39,068 nucleotides of DNA from an uncultured Alphaproteobacteria bacterium (lineage in GTDB: Bacteria > Pseudomonadota > Alphaproteobacteria > HIMB59), in NCBI GenBank assembly GCA_902575065.1, contig CACGPU010000011.1:1-39068 (forward strand). The letters are read 5' to 3'. The notes under the pieces were generated by a model that had not been told where the DNA came from, made no database searches, and saw only the letters and a list, made by a program, of their open reading frames with translations. Shown here one piece after another: positions 24,914 through 33,136 of the stretch (the first letter of the stretch is position 1; each line of letters begins with the position of its first letter). Position numbers and translations under genes: made by a program.

Positions 24914-26619
24914 TAAAATAATTGATCAATTTGATTTTGATATTTTTTTTGTACTTCATGTCTCCTAACTTTCATTGTGGGAGTCATTAGGTTATTTTCA
25001 ATACTAAAAGGCTCATCAATAAAGATAAACTTTTTTATTTTTTCTGGTTGAGTTAAGTCTCTATTTACTTCATCAATATATCTTTGAATATCTTCATCAC
25101 TAGATTTACTCTCTGAGTTTAATACTAATAATGCTGCAATGTAATTCTTTTGTTCACCAAAGACACAGGCTTGTTCTATATCAGGAGATAAAGTTAATAG
25201 ATTTTCAATCTTAGATGGTGCAATATTATCACCTCCTAGAGAAACTATTATATCCTTTTTACGATCTGTAATTTTAAGATAATTGTCCTCATCAAATTCA
25301 CCAATATCCCCCGTATGGAGCCAACCATCTTTTATTGTTTGCTCAGTAGCTTCTTTATTATTCCAATAGCCCAGCATAAGGTTCTCCCCTTTAACTAATA
25401 TTTCACCATCTTCTGCTAATTTAACTTCAACTCCAGGAAATATAGGACCAACTGTATCAACTTTTACTTTATTTAATAAATTGCAGCTTACAACTGGTGA
25501 GGTTTCTGTTAAGCCATAACCTTGTAAAGTCTTTAAACCAAGCGCATTAAGCGCCTCCCCTACTTGACTATCAAGAGGTCCTCCACCTGATATAAAAGCC
25601 TCTAATCTGCCACCAAAATTATTTTTTACTTTTTTTCTGACTAATTTATCTAATATTAGGTTAATTATGTTTTCACTAGAACTTAATTTAATATTTTTAA
25701 ATTTTTTTGTTCCTAGCTGGATAGTCTTATTAAATAAATTTTGTTTAAAATTAGACTGATTTTTCAGATTAATCTTCATTTTTGCATGGAGATTATTATA
25801 AAATCTTGGAACAGCAGTCATTATATGAGGTTGTGCAATTTTTACTGTAGGCAGAAGTGTTTCAATACTTTTATTATAAAATACTTTTGCTTCTAAAATA
25901 ATCTGAACAAATTGAACTGCATGTTCATATGAATGAGATAAAGGTAACCAAGTAAGAAAGGTTAAATCTGGACTCTTTATAGTTTTAAGAAGCTCATACG
26001 CTCCTTCACAATTACTTAATATGCCTCCATGACTTAAAATAACACCTTTTGGTAATCCTTGTGTACCTGACGTGTAAATAATGCAAGCTGGATCTGTGCG
26101 CTTAATTTCTTTAATTTTTTCTCTGTTATTATCATTATTGTCATCTGTTAAGTCATTTAAAAATACTAAATTTGAAATTGAATTATTTTCAAAATAATCA
26201 AAACATAAGATAAATTTGAAATTATATTTAACTTTTTCGCTGGCAGTTAAAATTGTCTGAAGTAAATTTTGGTTTGAAACTATTAACCCTACAGGCTGAG
26301 AGTCATTTAAAATATGCTCGAAATCTCTTGATGTATAAGTTGTATAATTGGGGACACAGATAAGTTTATTAGACATTATAGCGATATCAGAGGCCATCCA
26401 CTCAGGTCTATTTTCTGAAACCAATAAAACTCTCTCTAATTCACCTAAATATTTATTTGCTAAAAAATTGTGTATTTTCTTTGTTAGATTTTTTGTCTCT
26501 AACCAACTCATTGAGACAACTTGATTGTTTGAGTCGAGTTTTAGTAAGTGTTGATTATTTTCGTTCTTATCTGCTTGAAAATAAAATAGTTCTGGAAGAT
26601 TATTAAATTTATTCATCAT
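24913..26619 (-). CDS. Long-chain acyl-CoA synthetase (AMP-forming)
   Basis: This 568-residue ANL-superfamily ligase activates fatty acids to acyl-AMP and then acyl-CoA. The P-loop is IIYTSGTQGLPKGVILSH (about 180-197). The substrate segment is LTWLPLSHSYEH, and the adenine-binding motif is LKTLQGYGLTETSPV near 370. The hinge is DGWLHTGDIGEFDEDNYLKITDRKKD near 430. The short C-terminal domain carries TPTMKVRR with the catalytic-type Lys. This architecture is the usual bacterial long-chain type. It overlaps the alpha/beta hydrolase gene by 11 bp; a hydrolase that frees fatty acids followed by a synthetase that activates them would make sense. Confidence 0.92.
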   Translation of the reverse strand: MMNKFNNLPELFYFQADKNENNQHLLKLDSNNQVVSMSWLETKNLTKKIHNFLANKYLGELERVLLVSENRPEWMASDIAIMSNKLICVPNYTTYTSRDFEHILNDSQPVGLIVSNQNLLQTILTASEKVKYNFKFILCFDYFENNSISNLVFLNDLTDDNNDNNREKIKEIKRTDPACIIYTSGTQGLPKGVILSHGGILSNCEGAYELLKTIKSPDLTFLTWLPLSHSYEHAVQFVQIILEAKVFYNKSIETLLPTVKIAQPHIMTAVPRFYNNLHAKMKINLKNQSNFKQNLFNKTIQLGTKKFKNIKLSSSENIINLILDKLVRKKVKNNFGGRLEAFISGGGPLDSQVGEALNALGLKTLQGYGLTETSPVVSCNLLNKVKVDTVGPIFPGVEVKLAEDGEILVKGENLMLGYWNNKEATEQTIKDGWLHTGDIGEFDEDNYLKITDRKKDIIVSLGGDNIAPSKIENLLTLSPDIEQACVFGEQKNYIAALLVLNSESKSSDEDIQRYIDEVNRDLTQPEKIKKFIFIDEPFSIENNLMTPTMKVRRHEVQKKYQNQIDQLF

Positions 26620-27427
26620 TAATTATAGTTTCATAAAACTCATCCATTTTATTCATTAAATTTTCATCATAAGTTACTAAATGTTCATTCTCATCAACGA
26701 AATAACTACTTTTAGGTGAATTTGCTAATTTGTACATTTTTTCACCCATTCTAAATGGAACAATATCATCCCCTGTGGCGTGCATAATAAATATAGGGGA
26801 AATAACATTTTTAATCTTTTTGTCACTTAAATACTTATCTTTAAGCATGATTGAAACAGGAAGGTATGGATAATGAAATTTAGCAGCATCAATCATTGAA
26901 GTAAATGGCGCCTCCAGAATTAGACCCTTAAAATTATTATTCTGGGCTATTTCTATACTAACAGCAGTTCCTAAAGATTCTCCATAAATAATGATGTCCT
27001 TTTTAGAAATATTTTTTTCTTCAAGCCATTTTATAGCACTGCTAGCGTCATCATATAAACCATCCTCAGTAGGTTCACCATCATTACCGCTATATGATCT
27101 CCAAGAAATAAGTAAAATATTTTGGTCATATTTTGATAACTTGTTAATTTTATAAAATCTATTTTCAATAGGACCAGCATTACCGTGAAACATTAGTAAT
27201 GTAGTTTTAGTATTAGATGGATGTTTATAAAAAATTGACCTTAATTTTATATTTGAGCTATTTTTAATAAATACTTGTTCCGCAGGAATGATTAGTGATT
27301 CATCATCATAATTATCAATTTGAGGTACATAAAGAAGAGATCTTTGTTTTGTATAAACATAAAAGATAATCAAAAGGTATATAAATAGTAATATTAAGAT
27401 AATCTTGATTGTTAATGAGTAATTCAT
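26609..27427 (-). CDS. Membrane-anchored alpha/beta hydrolase (BEM46/YfhR-like)
   Basis: This 272-residue protein starts with an N-terminal membrane anchor (about 6-26), followed by an alpha/beta hydrolase domain. The oxyanion loop is MLFHGNAGPIENR, the nucleophile elbow is IIYGESLGTAVS, the acid is in MHATGDDIVPF and the catalytic His is in ENEHLVTY. The layout matches the BEM46/YfhR group of serine hydrolases, with unknown natural substrates (possibly acyl esters or lipids). It overlaps the GFA gene by 4 bp (ATGA) and the acyl-CoA synthetase by 11 bp, so all appear translationally coupled. Confidence 0.87.
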   Translation of the reverse strand: MNYSLTIKIILILLFIYLLIIFYVYTKQRSLLYVPQIDNYDDESLIIPAEQVFIKNSSNIKLRSIFYKHPSNTKTTLLMFHGNAGPIENRFYKINKLSKYDQNILLISWRSYSGNDGEPTEDGLYDDASSAIKWLEEKNISKKDIIIYGESLGTAVSIEIAQNNNFKGLILEAPFTSMIDAAKFHYPYLPVSIMLKDKYLSDKKIKNVISPIFIMHATGDDIVPFRMGEKMYKLANSPKSSYFVDENEHLVTYDENLMNKMDEFYETIINDE

Positions 27428-27846
27428 TTAATTCTATAAATAAACTTATCAAAATATCCTTGGGCAGATTGAGGAAATTTTTTTAATTTAGAAAAATTAA
27501 TTTTTGATTTTTTATATTTGTAAAAAATATGGCCGATTGAAGGTATATTTTTATTTAAGGTACCTGTTGATATTGAGATATAATTATCTGAAGATTTTTT
27601 TTGAAAAAATAATGAACTTCCACAAATTGAACAAAAACCTCTTTTATAATGTTTACTAGAAACAAACCATTTTAAAGTTTTTTTACTTTTAAAATTTAGA
27701 TTTTCTTTTTTTACTTTTGTATAAGAACTAAATTCAGCATTTGAAGCTTGGCACATCTGGCAATGGCAAAAAACTGAGTATCTACATTCATTTTTAATTT
27801 CAAAGGTAATTTTCTTGCAAAGACACGAGCCTTTAATTTTTTTCAT
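27424..27846 (-). CDS. GFA-family zinc protein (glutathione-dependent formaldehyde-activating-like)
   Basis: This 140-residue zinc-binding protein of the GFA/CENP-V fold has the expected cysteine sets: K-G-S-C-L-C-K-K near the N-terminus, F-C-H-C-Q-M-C near 27-33 and F-C-S-I-C-G-S near 75. The strand SISTGTLN near 93 is also a family mark. Despite the name, most members are not shown to act on formaldehyde, so the function is left open. It overlaps DUF1289 upstream and the hydrolase downstream by 4 bp each. Confidence 0.87.
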   Translation of the reverse strand: MKKIKGSCLCKKITFEIKNECRYSVFCHCQMCQASNAEFSSYTKVKKENLNFKSKKTLKWFVSSKHYKRGFCSICGSSLFFQKKSSDNYISISTGTLNKNIPSIGHIFYKYKKSKINFSKLKKFPQSAQGYFDKFIYRIK

Positions 27847-28100
27847 TTATTCATCATTTTGTGCTTTGCTAAAGATATTCCGTTTTTTATTTTAAAATCA
27901 TATGACTCCTCAAATGATGATAATTGCCAACCAGAAAGTCTATTTTTTAACTCGGAAATATTATTTATTTTCCATTCATTTGTCGTATTTTCGTCTTTCC
28001 ATATAGCTTTTTCTTCAGAAGTTCTAGCACAGCCATAACAATATCCGGTAGATGGATCTGTTTTGCATATTGATATACAAGGTGAAATAATTTTTTCCAT
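27843..28100 (-). CDS. DUF1289 protein
   Basis: This 85-residue small protein has the DUF1289 signature S-P-C-I-S-I-C-K-T-D-P, then G-Y-C-Y-G-C-A-R-T. The four cysteines (C8, C12, C21, C24) could hold a metal or an Fe-S cluster. The conserved EEKAIWKD and W-K-I/L-R-L segments follow, while the last 30 residues look variable. The function of the family is not established. It is the first gene of the five-gene operon, in which every junction overlaps. Confidence 0.87.
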   Translation of the reverse strand: MEKIISPCISICKTDPSTGYCYGCARTSEEKAIWKDENTTNEWKINNISELKNRLSGWQLSSFEESYDFKIKNGISLAKHKMMNK

Positions 28101-28209
28101 CTACGTATTATATCCAAATAAACCCTAATATCATTGAAAATTATTTTTTAAATTGAATAAAAAAATGCTAATTGAAAAATTAAAAAATTATTGTAGTTTG
28201 ATGCAACGT

Positions 28210-28284
28210 TCCGCAGTAGCTCAGCGGTAGAGCATTCGGCTGTTAACCGACAGGTCGTAGGTTCGAATCCTACCTGCGGAGCCA
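28210..28284 (+). tRNA. tRNA-Asn (GTT)
   Basis: The cloverleaf is complete: acceptor TCCGCAG (28210-28216) pairs with CTGCGGA (28274-28280). The D arm is AGCTCAGCGGTAGAGC, the anticodon loop CTGTTAA has GTT at 28242-28244, and the T arm is GTAGG/CCTAC with TTCGAAT. The discriminator is G (28281) and CCA is encoded at 28282-28284. The next gene's ATG follows after 7 nt. Confidence 0.97.
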
Positions 28285-28291
28285 GTTTCTT

Positions 28292-29203
28292 ATGAACTCC
28301 AAACATTTCTTATCTACTTTATGTCTCATAGTAGCATCAATAATTTGGGGTACTGCATTTGTGGCTCAAACTACAGGAATGGAATTTATTGGTCCACTAA
28401 CTTTTACAAATATGCGTTTTTTAATTGGAGGAATAATAGTTTTACCTTTTGCTTTTTATGAAATAAATAAAATTAAAAATCTTAAAAATAAAAAAAAATT
28501 TATATTCGTAGTTCTTTTAACTGGTTTAAGTTTATTATTAGGAACTTACCTTCAACAATACGCTTTACAGTATACTAAAGTAGGAAATGCAGCTTTCTTA
28601 ACTATATTATATGTTCCTTTTGTTCCTATAATATCGAGATTATTTTTAAAAAAGAAAATACACTGGAGCATTTGGTTATCTGTATCAATATGTCTTGTAG
28701 GCTCTTATTACTTAACTCTAGAAAATAGTTTTGAAGCACAATTTGCTGATATACTTGTAGTTGTATGTGCTTTATTTTTTGCAATACATTGCATTTTAAT
28801 TGATGAATACTTTGAAATTATAAACGCACCATTTACTTTGGCTTCATCTCAATTTCTATTATGTTTTTTTTATAGTTTGCCTTTTATATTCATTTTTGAA
28901 AATCCTACTATTGATGGGATATCAAAAGAAATCTTTGAGCTTTTATATGTAGGTGTAATGTCAAGTGGGATTGCATATACCCTTCAAGTTTTTGGGCAAA
29001 GGTATGTAAAACCCACTACAGCAGCAATTACATTTTCTCTTGAAGGAGTATTTGGATCGTTAGCAGCTTGGGTTATTCTTTCTCAATTTTTGACAAATGT
29101 TCAGATTTTTGGATGTTTTTTAATACTTATAGGGGTGCTAATTGCACAACTTTTACCCTTAATTAACAAAGAGGCAGCCTTAAATAGGTTTTATAGTGAA
29201 TAA
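28292..29203 (+). CDS. EamA/DMT-superfamily transporter
   Basis: This 303-residue exporter-type membrane protein has ten predicted helices in two EamA repeats. The first begins ASIIWGTAFVAQTTGMEFIGP with FTNMRFLIGG, and the second has ALFFAIHCILIDEYFE and SSGIAYTLQVFGQRYVKPT followed by LEGVFGSLAAW. Family members export metabolites, often amino acids; this substrate is unknown. The ATG at 28292 lies only 7 nt after the encoded CCA of tRNA-Asn, and the next in-frame ATG would remove helix 1, so the early start is preferred. After tRNA 3' processing the mRNA would have nearly no leader. Confidence 0.87.
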   Translation: MNSKHFLSTLCLIVASIIWGTAFVAQTTGMEFIGPLTFTNMRFLIGGIIVLPFAFYEINKIKNLKNKKKFIFVVLLTGLSLLLGTYLQQYALQYTKVGNAAFLTILYVPFVPIISRLFLKKKIHWSIWLSVSICLVGSYYLTLENSFEAQFADILVVVCALFFAIHCILIDEYFEIINAPFTLASSQFLLCFFYSLPFIFIFENPTIDGISKEIFELLYVGVMSSGIAYTLQVFGQRYVKPTTAAITFSLEGVFGSLAAWVILSQFLTNVQIFGCFLILIGVLIAQLLPLINKEAALNRFYSE

Positions 29204-29247
29204 ATAATCCTACTTTTTATCTAACAAATACAATAAAATTCTACATT

Positions 29248-30609
29248 ATGAGTGAGGATAGTAAATTTTTTCTAAAAGACAGTGATGTGCCAAAACAGTG
29301 GTACAACCTGGGAGCGGATTTAAAAGAGCCTATGAGCCCACCCTTAAATCCAGGTACAAAACAACCAATAGGTCCAGATGACTTAGCACCTTTATTTCCC
29401 ATGGAATTAATAATGCAAGAAGTTACCCAAGAGAGATATATTGATATTCCAGGGCCAGTTTTAGAGGCTTACAGTCGTTGGAGATCTACGCCACTGGTAA
29501 GGGCTAGAGCTTTAGAGAAAGCATTAGATACACCAGCCAGAATTTATTACAAATACGAAGGAGCAAGTCCATCAGGTAGCCATAAACCTAATACTGCATT
29601 AGCTCAGGCTTTTTATAATAAAGAGGCAGGCGTAAAAAAGATAGCAACTGAGACTGGTGCTGGTCAATGGGGAACAGCATTAAGTTATGCCGGAGCCGTG
29701 TTTGGAATAGAAATAAAAGTATTCATGGTAAGAGTAAGCTATGATCAAAAACCATATAGAAGAGCAATCATTGAGAGTTACGGTGGTAGTGTTGTAGCCA
29801 GTCCGTCAAATGAAACAAATTCAGGAAGAGCTATACTTGAAAAGGATCCAAATAGTTCAGGTTCACTCGGTATTGCTATTTCAGAGGCTGCAGAAGTTGC
29901 TGCCACAAATGATGACACAAAATATGCATTAGGTAGTGTTCTTAATCATGTTTTAATGCATCAGTCTATAATTGGGCAAGAGGCACTTTTACAAATGGAA
30001 ATGGCAAATGACTATCCTGATATTGTTATAGGATGCACTGGTGGAGGAAGTAATTTCTCAGGTTTATGTAATCCTTTTTTAGGAAAAAAATTTAGAGGAG
30101 AACAAGATGTTCATGCTATTGCAGTTGAGCCATCTTCTTGTCCTTCTTTAACTAAAGGTAAATATTCCTATGACTTTGGTGATACTCTAAAATCCGCACC
30201 ATTGTTGAAGATGCATACATTAGGCTCTGATTTTATGCCATCGCCCACGCATGTAGGTGGACTAAGGTATCATGGAATGTCTCCAATGCTATCGCATTTA
30301 GTTCATAATGGTCATATGGAACCTCGAGCTTATGGTCAAAAGGAGTGCTTAGAAGCCGGTATACAATTTGCCAGAACTGAGGGCATTATGCCTGCACCTG
30401 AAGCTACTCACGCGATTAAAGGTGCTGTTGATGAGGCTCTTAAGTGTAAAGCCGAGGGTAAATCAAAAGCTATTTTGTTCAATCTTTGTGGGCATGGTCA
30501 TTTTGATATGCAAGCATATATGGATTATTTTTCAGGCAATCTTGCTGAAGATAAATTCGATACTGAAGCTTTTGAAGAGTCTATGGCATCAATACCTGCT
30601 GTAAATTAA
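29248..30609 (+). CDS. trpB2: Tryptophan synthase beta-like protein, TrpB2 subfamily
   Basis: This 453-residue PLP enzyme is of the long TrpEb_2 (TrpB2) subfamily, marked by the N-terminal extension (KQWYNLGADLKEPMSPPLNPG) and the ELIMQEVTQERYIDIPGP segment absent from ordinary TrpB. The PLP lysine is K113 in SPSGSHKPNTA, the phosphate-binding glycine loop is GCTGGGSNFSG, and there is ETGAGQWG near 143. It condenses indole and serine to tryptophan and may salvage indole; some TrpB2 proteins may use other substrates. No trpA or other trp gene is nearby. Codon use is less A+T-extreme than in the neighbouring cluster, as expected for a well-expressed gene. It overlaps umuC tail to tail by 4 bp. 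Confidence 0.93.
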   Translation: MSEDSKFFLKDSDVPKQWYNLGADLKEPMSPPLNPGTKQPIGPDDLAPLFPMELIMQEVTQERYIDIPGPVLEAYSRWRSTPLVRARALEKALDTPARIYYKYEGASPSGSHKPNTALAQAFYNKEAGVKKIATETGAGQWGTALSYAGAVFGIEIKVFMVRVSYDQKPYRRAIIESYGGSVVASPSNETNSGRAILEKDPNSSGSLGIAISEAAEVAATNDDTKYALGSVLNHVLMHQSIIGQEALLQMEMANDYPDIVIGCTGGGSNFSGLCNPFLGKKFRGEQDVHAIAVEPSSCPSLTKGKYSYDFGDTLKSAPLLKMHTLGSDFMPSPTHVGGLRYHGMSPMLSHLVHNGHMEPRAYGQKECLEAGIQFARTEGIMPAPEATHAIKGAVDEALKCKAEGKSKAILFNLCGHGHFDMQAYMDYFSGNLAEDKFDTEAFEESMASIPAVN

Positions 30610-31880
30610 TTTACATTAGGTAGATCATCAAAATTTGATGTATATGCGGGACTTAAGTTTTGTCGTCTAGTTATGTAAAACTTTTCGTAGTTTTCTTTGG
30701 CAACACAAATGGTCCCGCTTCCGTATCTGTTATTTAGATTATCAAATACCTTATTTACCCTAATCTTTTTTAAAATACTCTCTTCTGATTGGTGAAAAAA
30801 TAAATCTCTATTGTATTCTCCCTCTGGAGTTAAGTCTGAGAGTATAACACCTGCTTTTTTATATTTAATTTCTGGTCGATAAATAGATTTTAGCGCCTTT
30901 GTAGCAAATTTAATCGTCTCAAATAAGTCATTTGATGGAGATATAAAATCAAAAGTCTTAGCTGCATGGTATTGTTTATTATTATTGTTAAATTTATTTG
31001 AACGAATAAATGTAGTAATTTTTTTTGCCTGCAAACCATCAGATCTAATCTTTTCTGATGCTCTGGTAGTATAAGATATTATTCTTTTCTCTAAATCATG
31101 AAAGCTTGTTACATAATTTTCAAAAGATCTTGATACTCGACATTGTTTTTTTGGTTCAGATCTCTCTACTATGGGTATACATATTTCACCATGTAGTTCT
31201 CTATAGGTTCTCTCTCCCACTACTCCTAGGTGTTGCCTAACCCACCTTGGGTCTGTTTTGTATAGATCGTATGCGGTGTGGATACTATTTTTTTGAAGAA
31301 ATTTCTCTATCCTAGCTCCTATTCCCCAAATATCACCCACCCCTAATACCTTTAGGGATATTTCTATTTGTTTTTGATTTATAATTTCTACTACTTGGGA
31401 TCCTAGTTCATCTTTTTTAGCTAGATGGTTTGCTACTTTTGATAAGGTTTTATTGTTAGCTATTCCTATACTTACAGGTATACCTATCCACTTCCTTATT
31501 ATTTTTTTTATTCCTTCTGCTCTTGAAACAAAACTTCTCTCTGAATATTTATTTAATATTAAAAAAGCTTCATCTATAGAATAAACTTCCAATCTGTCAC
31601 AATGCTCTTTTAATACTCCCATTACCCTAGATGAGATATTTCCATATAAACTGTAATTTGATGAAAACACATGCACTGGATATTTTTTTATTATTTGCTT
31701 TATCTCAAAGAAAGGTACACCCATTTTAATTCCTAATTTCTTAGCTTCAGAACTTCTAGCTATGACACATCCATCGTTGTTTGATAGAACCACAATAGGT
31801 TTTTTACTTAAATCGGGTTTAAAAATAGTCTCACACGAGGCATAAAATGAATTACAATCTACTAGGGCCACTATATTCAT
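30606..31880 (-). CDS. umuC: DNA polymerase V catalytic subunit (Y family)
   Basis: This Y-family translesion polymerase has a complete 424 residues, like E. coli UmuC. The catalytic acids are in ALVDCNSFYASCE (residues about 6-18) and VYSIDEAFLIL near 103. The fingers carry SNNDGCVIARS, the thumb has the helix-hairpin-helix VGDIWGIGARIEKFL, and the little-finger domain ends before the C-terminal tail. It copies past damaged DNA together with cleaved UmuD and RecA. It starts 3 nt after the umuD stop, forming the umuDC operon under the SOS-type box at umuD. It is convergent to trpB2. Confidence 0.95.
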   Translation of the reverse strand: MNIVALVDCNSFYASCETIFKPDLSKKPIVVLSNNDGCVIARSSEAKKLGIKMGVPFFEIKQIIKKYPVHVFSSNYSLYGNISSRVMGVLKEHCDRLEVYSIDEAFLILNKYSERSFVSRAEGIKKIIRKWIGIPVSIGIANNKTLSKVANHLAKKDELGSQVVEIINQKQIEISLKVLGVGDIWGIGARIEKFLQKNSIHTAYDLYKTDPRWVRQHLGVVGERTYRELHGEICIPIVERSEPKKQCRVSRSFENYVTSFHDLEKRIISYTTRASEKIRSDGLQAKKITTFIRSNKFNNNNKQYHAAKTFDFISPSNDLFETIKFATKALKSIYRPEIKYKKAGVILSDLTPEGEYNRDLFFHQSEESILKKIRVNKVFDNLNNRYGSGTICVAKENYEKFYITRRQNLSPAYTSNFDDLPNVN

Positions 31881-31883
31881 GGG

Positions 31884-32321
31884 TTATTTAATAAATTGAC
31901 GAATAGCGCTGGTAACAACTCCCCATATCTCTAATTCTGCATACTCTGATATTAATATGTTTTTATACAATGGGTTCTCAGCTTTTAAGATGGCAGAACC
32001 ATCTGTCTTAATAACTAGTCGTTTGACAGTTAAGTTTCCCTCGAATATAGCTATTACTACATCTCTGCTTTTAGCATCTAAACTCCTATCCACAACTAAT
32101 ATGTCACCATCATTAATTCCAGCATCTACCATGGAGTCACCACTAGATCTCATTAGGAAAGTAGATAAGTGATTTTTGATCAATAGTTCTGATAAGCTTA
32201 GGTTATTTTCTATATAATCATCAGCTGGGGATGGAAATCCAGCTGAAATCTTAGACAAAATATAAGGCACAGACTCAAGATTGTTATCTTTATCGGTCTT
32301 TACTGGGATATTTTTGTTCAT
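31884..32321 (-). CDS. umuD: UmuD, self-cleaving subunit of DNA polymerase V
   Basis: This LexA/UmuD-family protein has 145 residues. The cleavage site is A27-G28 in KISAGFPSP, an Ala-Gly as in LexA instead of the Cys-Gly of E. coli UmuD. The Ser-Lys dyad is S63 (SSGDSMVDAG) and K100 (LTVKRLV). There is no DNA-binding helix-turn-helix before the cleavage site, so this is UmuD and not LexA. RecA-stimulated cleavage should give the active UmuD'. The start codon lies within a GTTC-N7-GTTC repeat, the operator type used by alphaproteobacterial LexA. A 3-nt gap separates it from umuC. Confidence 0.95.
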   Translation of the reverse strand: MNKNIPVKTDKDNNLESVPYILSKISAGFPSPADDYIENNLSLSELLIKNHLSTFLMRSSGDSMVDAGINDGDILVVDRSLDAKSRDVVIAIFEGNLTVKRLVIKTDGSAILKAENPLYKNILISEYAELEIWGVVTSAIRQFIK

Positions 32322-32330
32322 ATTTTGTTC
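32316..32330. promoter_or_regulatory. LexA (SOS) box, GTTC-N7-GTTC
   Basis: GTTC at 32316-32319 and GTTC at 32327-32330 are separated by exactly 7 nt (ATATTTT). This direct repeat is the known LexA operator of many alphaproteobacteria. The umuD ATG occupies 32321-32319, so the operator overlaps the start codon. On the minus strand a TATGAT hexamer lies a short distance upstream of the box, so the box would cover the transcription start or early transcript. Confidence 0.75.
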
Positions 32331-32386
32331 TTTTATAAACTATCATAGACCTTAAAGAAATAAAAAAATTTTTAAAATAAAACTAA

Positions 32387-32659
32387 TTATTCGTCTCTAT
32401 AGGAATTTATTTTTTGGTTAACAATAGCGAGTTGTTCACATAAAGACTTAGTGTGAGAGATGAATACATATAAAACCAAATAAAGAGATATAAAAATCAA
32501 TATAAAATCAAGATTAATTAAATTAGGTGTTTTTAAAAAAATCTTATTGATAAGCACCGAACCTATAAAACTAGTAACAAAAGGTGCCAATCTTGAGAAA
32601 ATAAGAAAATTACGAATAAGTATACTTCTTTGATTATATAAATTAGTGTTATCTTCCAT
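32387..32659 (-). CDS. Small two-helix membrane protein of unknown function
   Basis: This 90-residue protein is not recognised. Two hydrophobic helices are predicted at about 22-42 (FSRLAPFVTSFIGSVLI) and 50-68 (LDFILIFISLYLVLYVF), preceded by a polar N-terminus and followed by a helical polar tail (SLCEQLAIVNQKINSY). It lies upstream of umuD on the same strand but is separated from it by 65 bp containing the SOS box, so it is probably a separate transcript. It is divergent from the MOSC gene by 30 bp. Confidence 0.55.
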   Translation of the reverse strand: MEDNTNLYNQRSILIRNFLIFSRLAPFVTSFIGSVLINKIFLKTPNLINLDFILIFISLYLVLYVFISHTKSLCEQLAIVNQKINSYRDE

Positions 32660-32689
32660 ATTTATAAATTAAAGTTAATATATTAGAAA

Positions 32690-33136
32690 ATGTCTAAAAT
32701 TAAAGCAATCAATATTACCAATTTAAATGGTGAGAATACTTTTTATATAAATCAAGCATTATTGAATAAAAATAAGGGAATAATAAATGATAGATTTTAT
32801 AATAATTTTAAATATATGTATGAACAGGTAACTCTAATAGAGTCTGAAAATATAGATTATTTGAATAATACTATTAAAAAACAAATTAATTACAAAAACT
32901 TTAGAAGAAATATTATTACATCAGGTATTAATTTAAACAAGTTAGTAAAAAAGGAAATTAAGATTAATGATGTAGTTTTAAAAATTCACCAATTATGCCA
33001 GCCATGCAAATATCTTCAGAATAAATTGGGTGTAAATAATTTTGTAAAATTAATGGTTAATAAAAGTGGAGTTTATGCTGAAATTATTAAATCAGGTAAA
33101 ATATCAATAAATGATAAGATTAAAATAATTAATTAG
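32690..33136 (+). CDS. MOSC-domain protein
   Basis: This 148-residue single MOSC domain resembles the C-terminal domain of molybdenum cofactor sulfurases and YiiM-type proteins. Visible marks are GIINDRF, EQVTLIES, the RRNIITSGINLNKLV strand-turn, and HQLCQPCKYLQ with the Cys expected to hold sulfur or the molybdenum cofactor. The terminal KSGVYAEIIKSGKI is also typical. It is shorter than YiiM and has no beta-barrel N-terminal domain or ferredoxin domain. It may transfer sulfur or bind Moco; the substrate is unknown. Its stop directly abuts the stop of the convergent AsmA-like gene. Confidence 0.78.
   Translation: MSKIKAINITNLNGENTFYINQALLNKNKGIINDRFYNNFKYMYEQVTLIESENIDYLNNTIKKQINYKNFRRNIITSGINLNKLVKKEIKINDVVLKIHQLCQPCKYLQNKLGVNNFVKLMVNKSGVYAEIIKSGKISINDKIKIIN

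Noticed and set aside
31884-32321. LexA repressor
   Set aside because: There is no N-terminal DNA-binding domain, the Ala-Gly cleavage site is near residue 27, and umuC follows directly.
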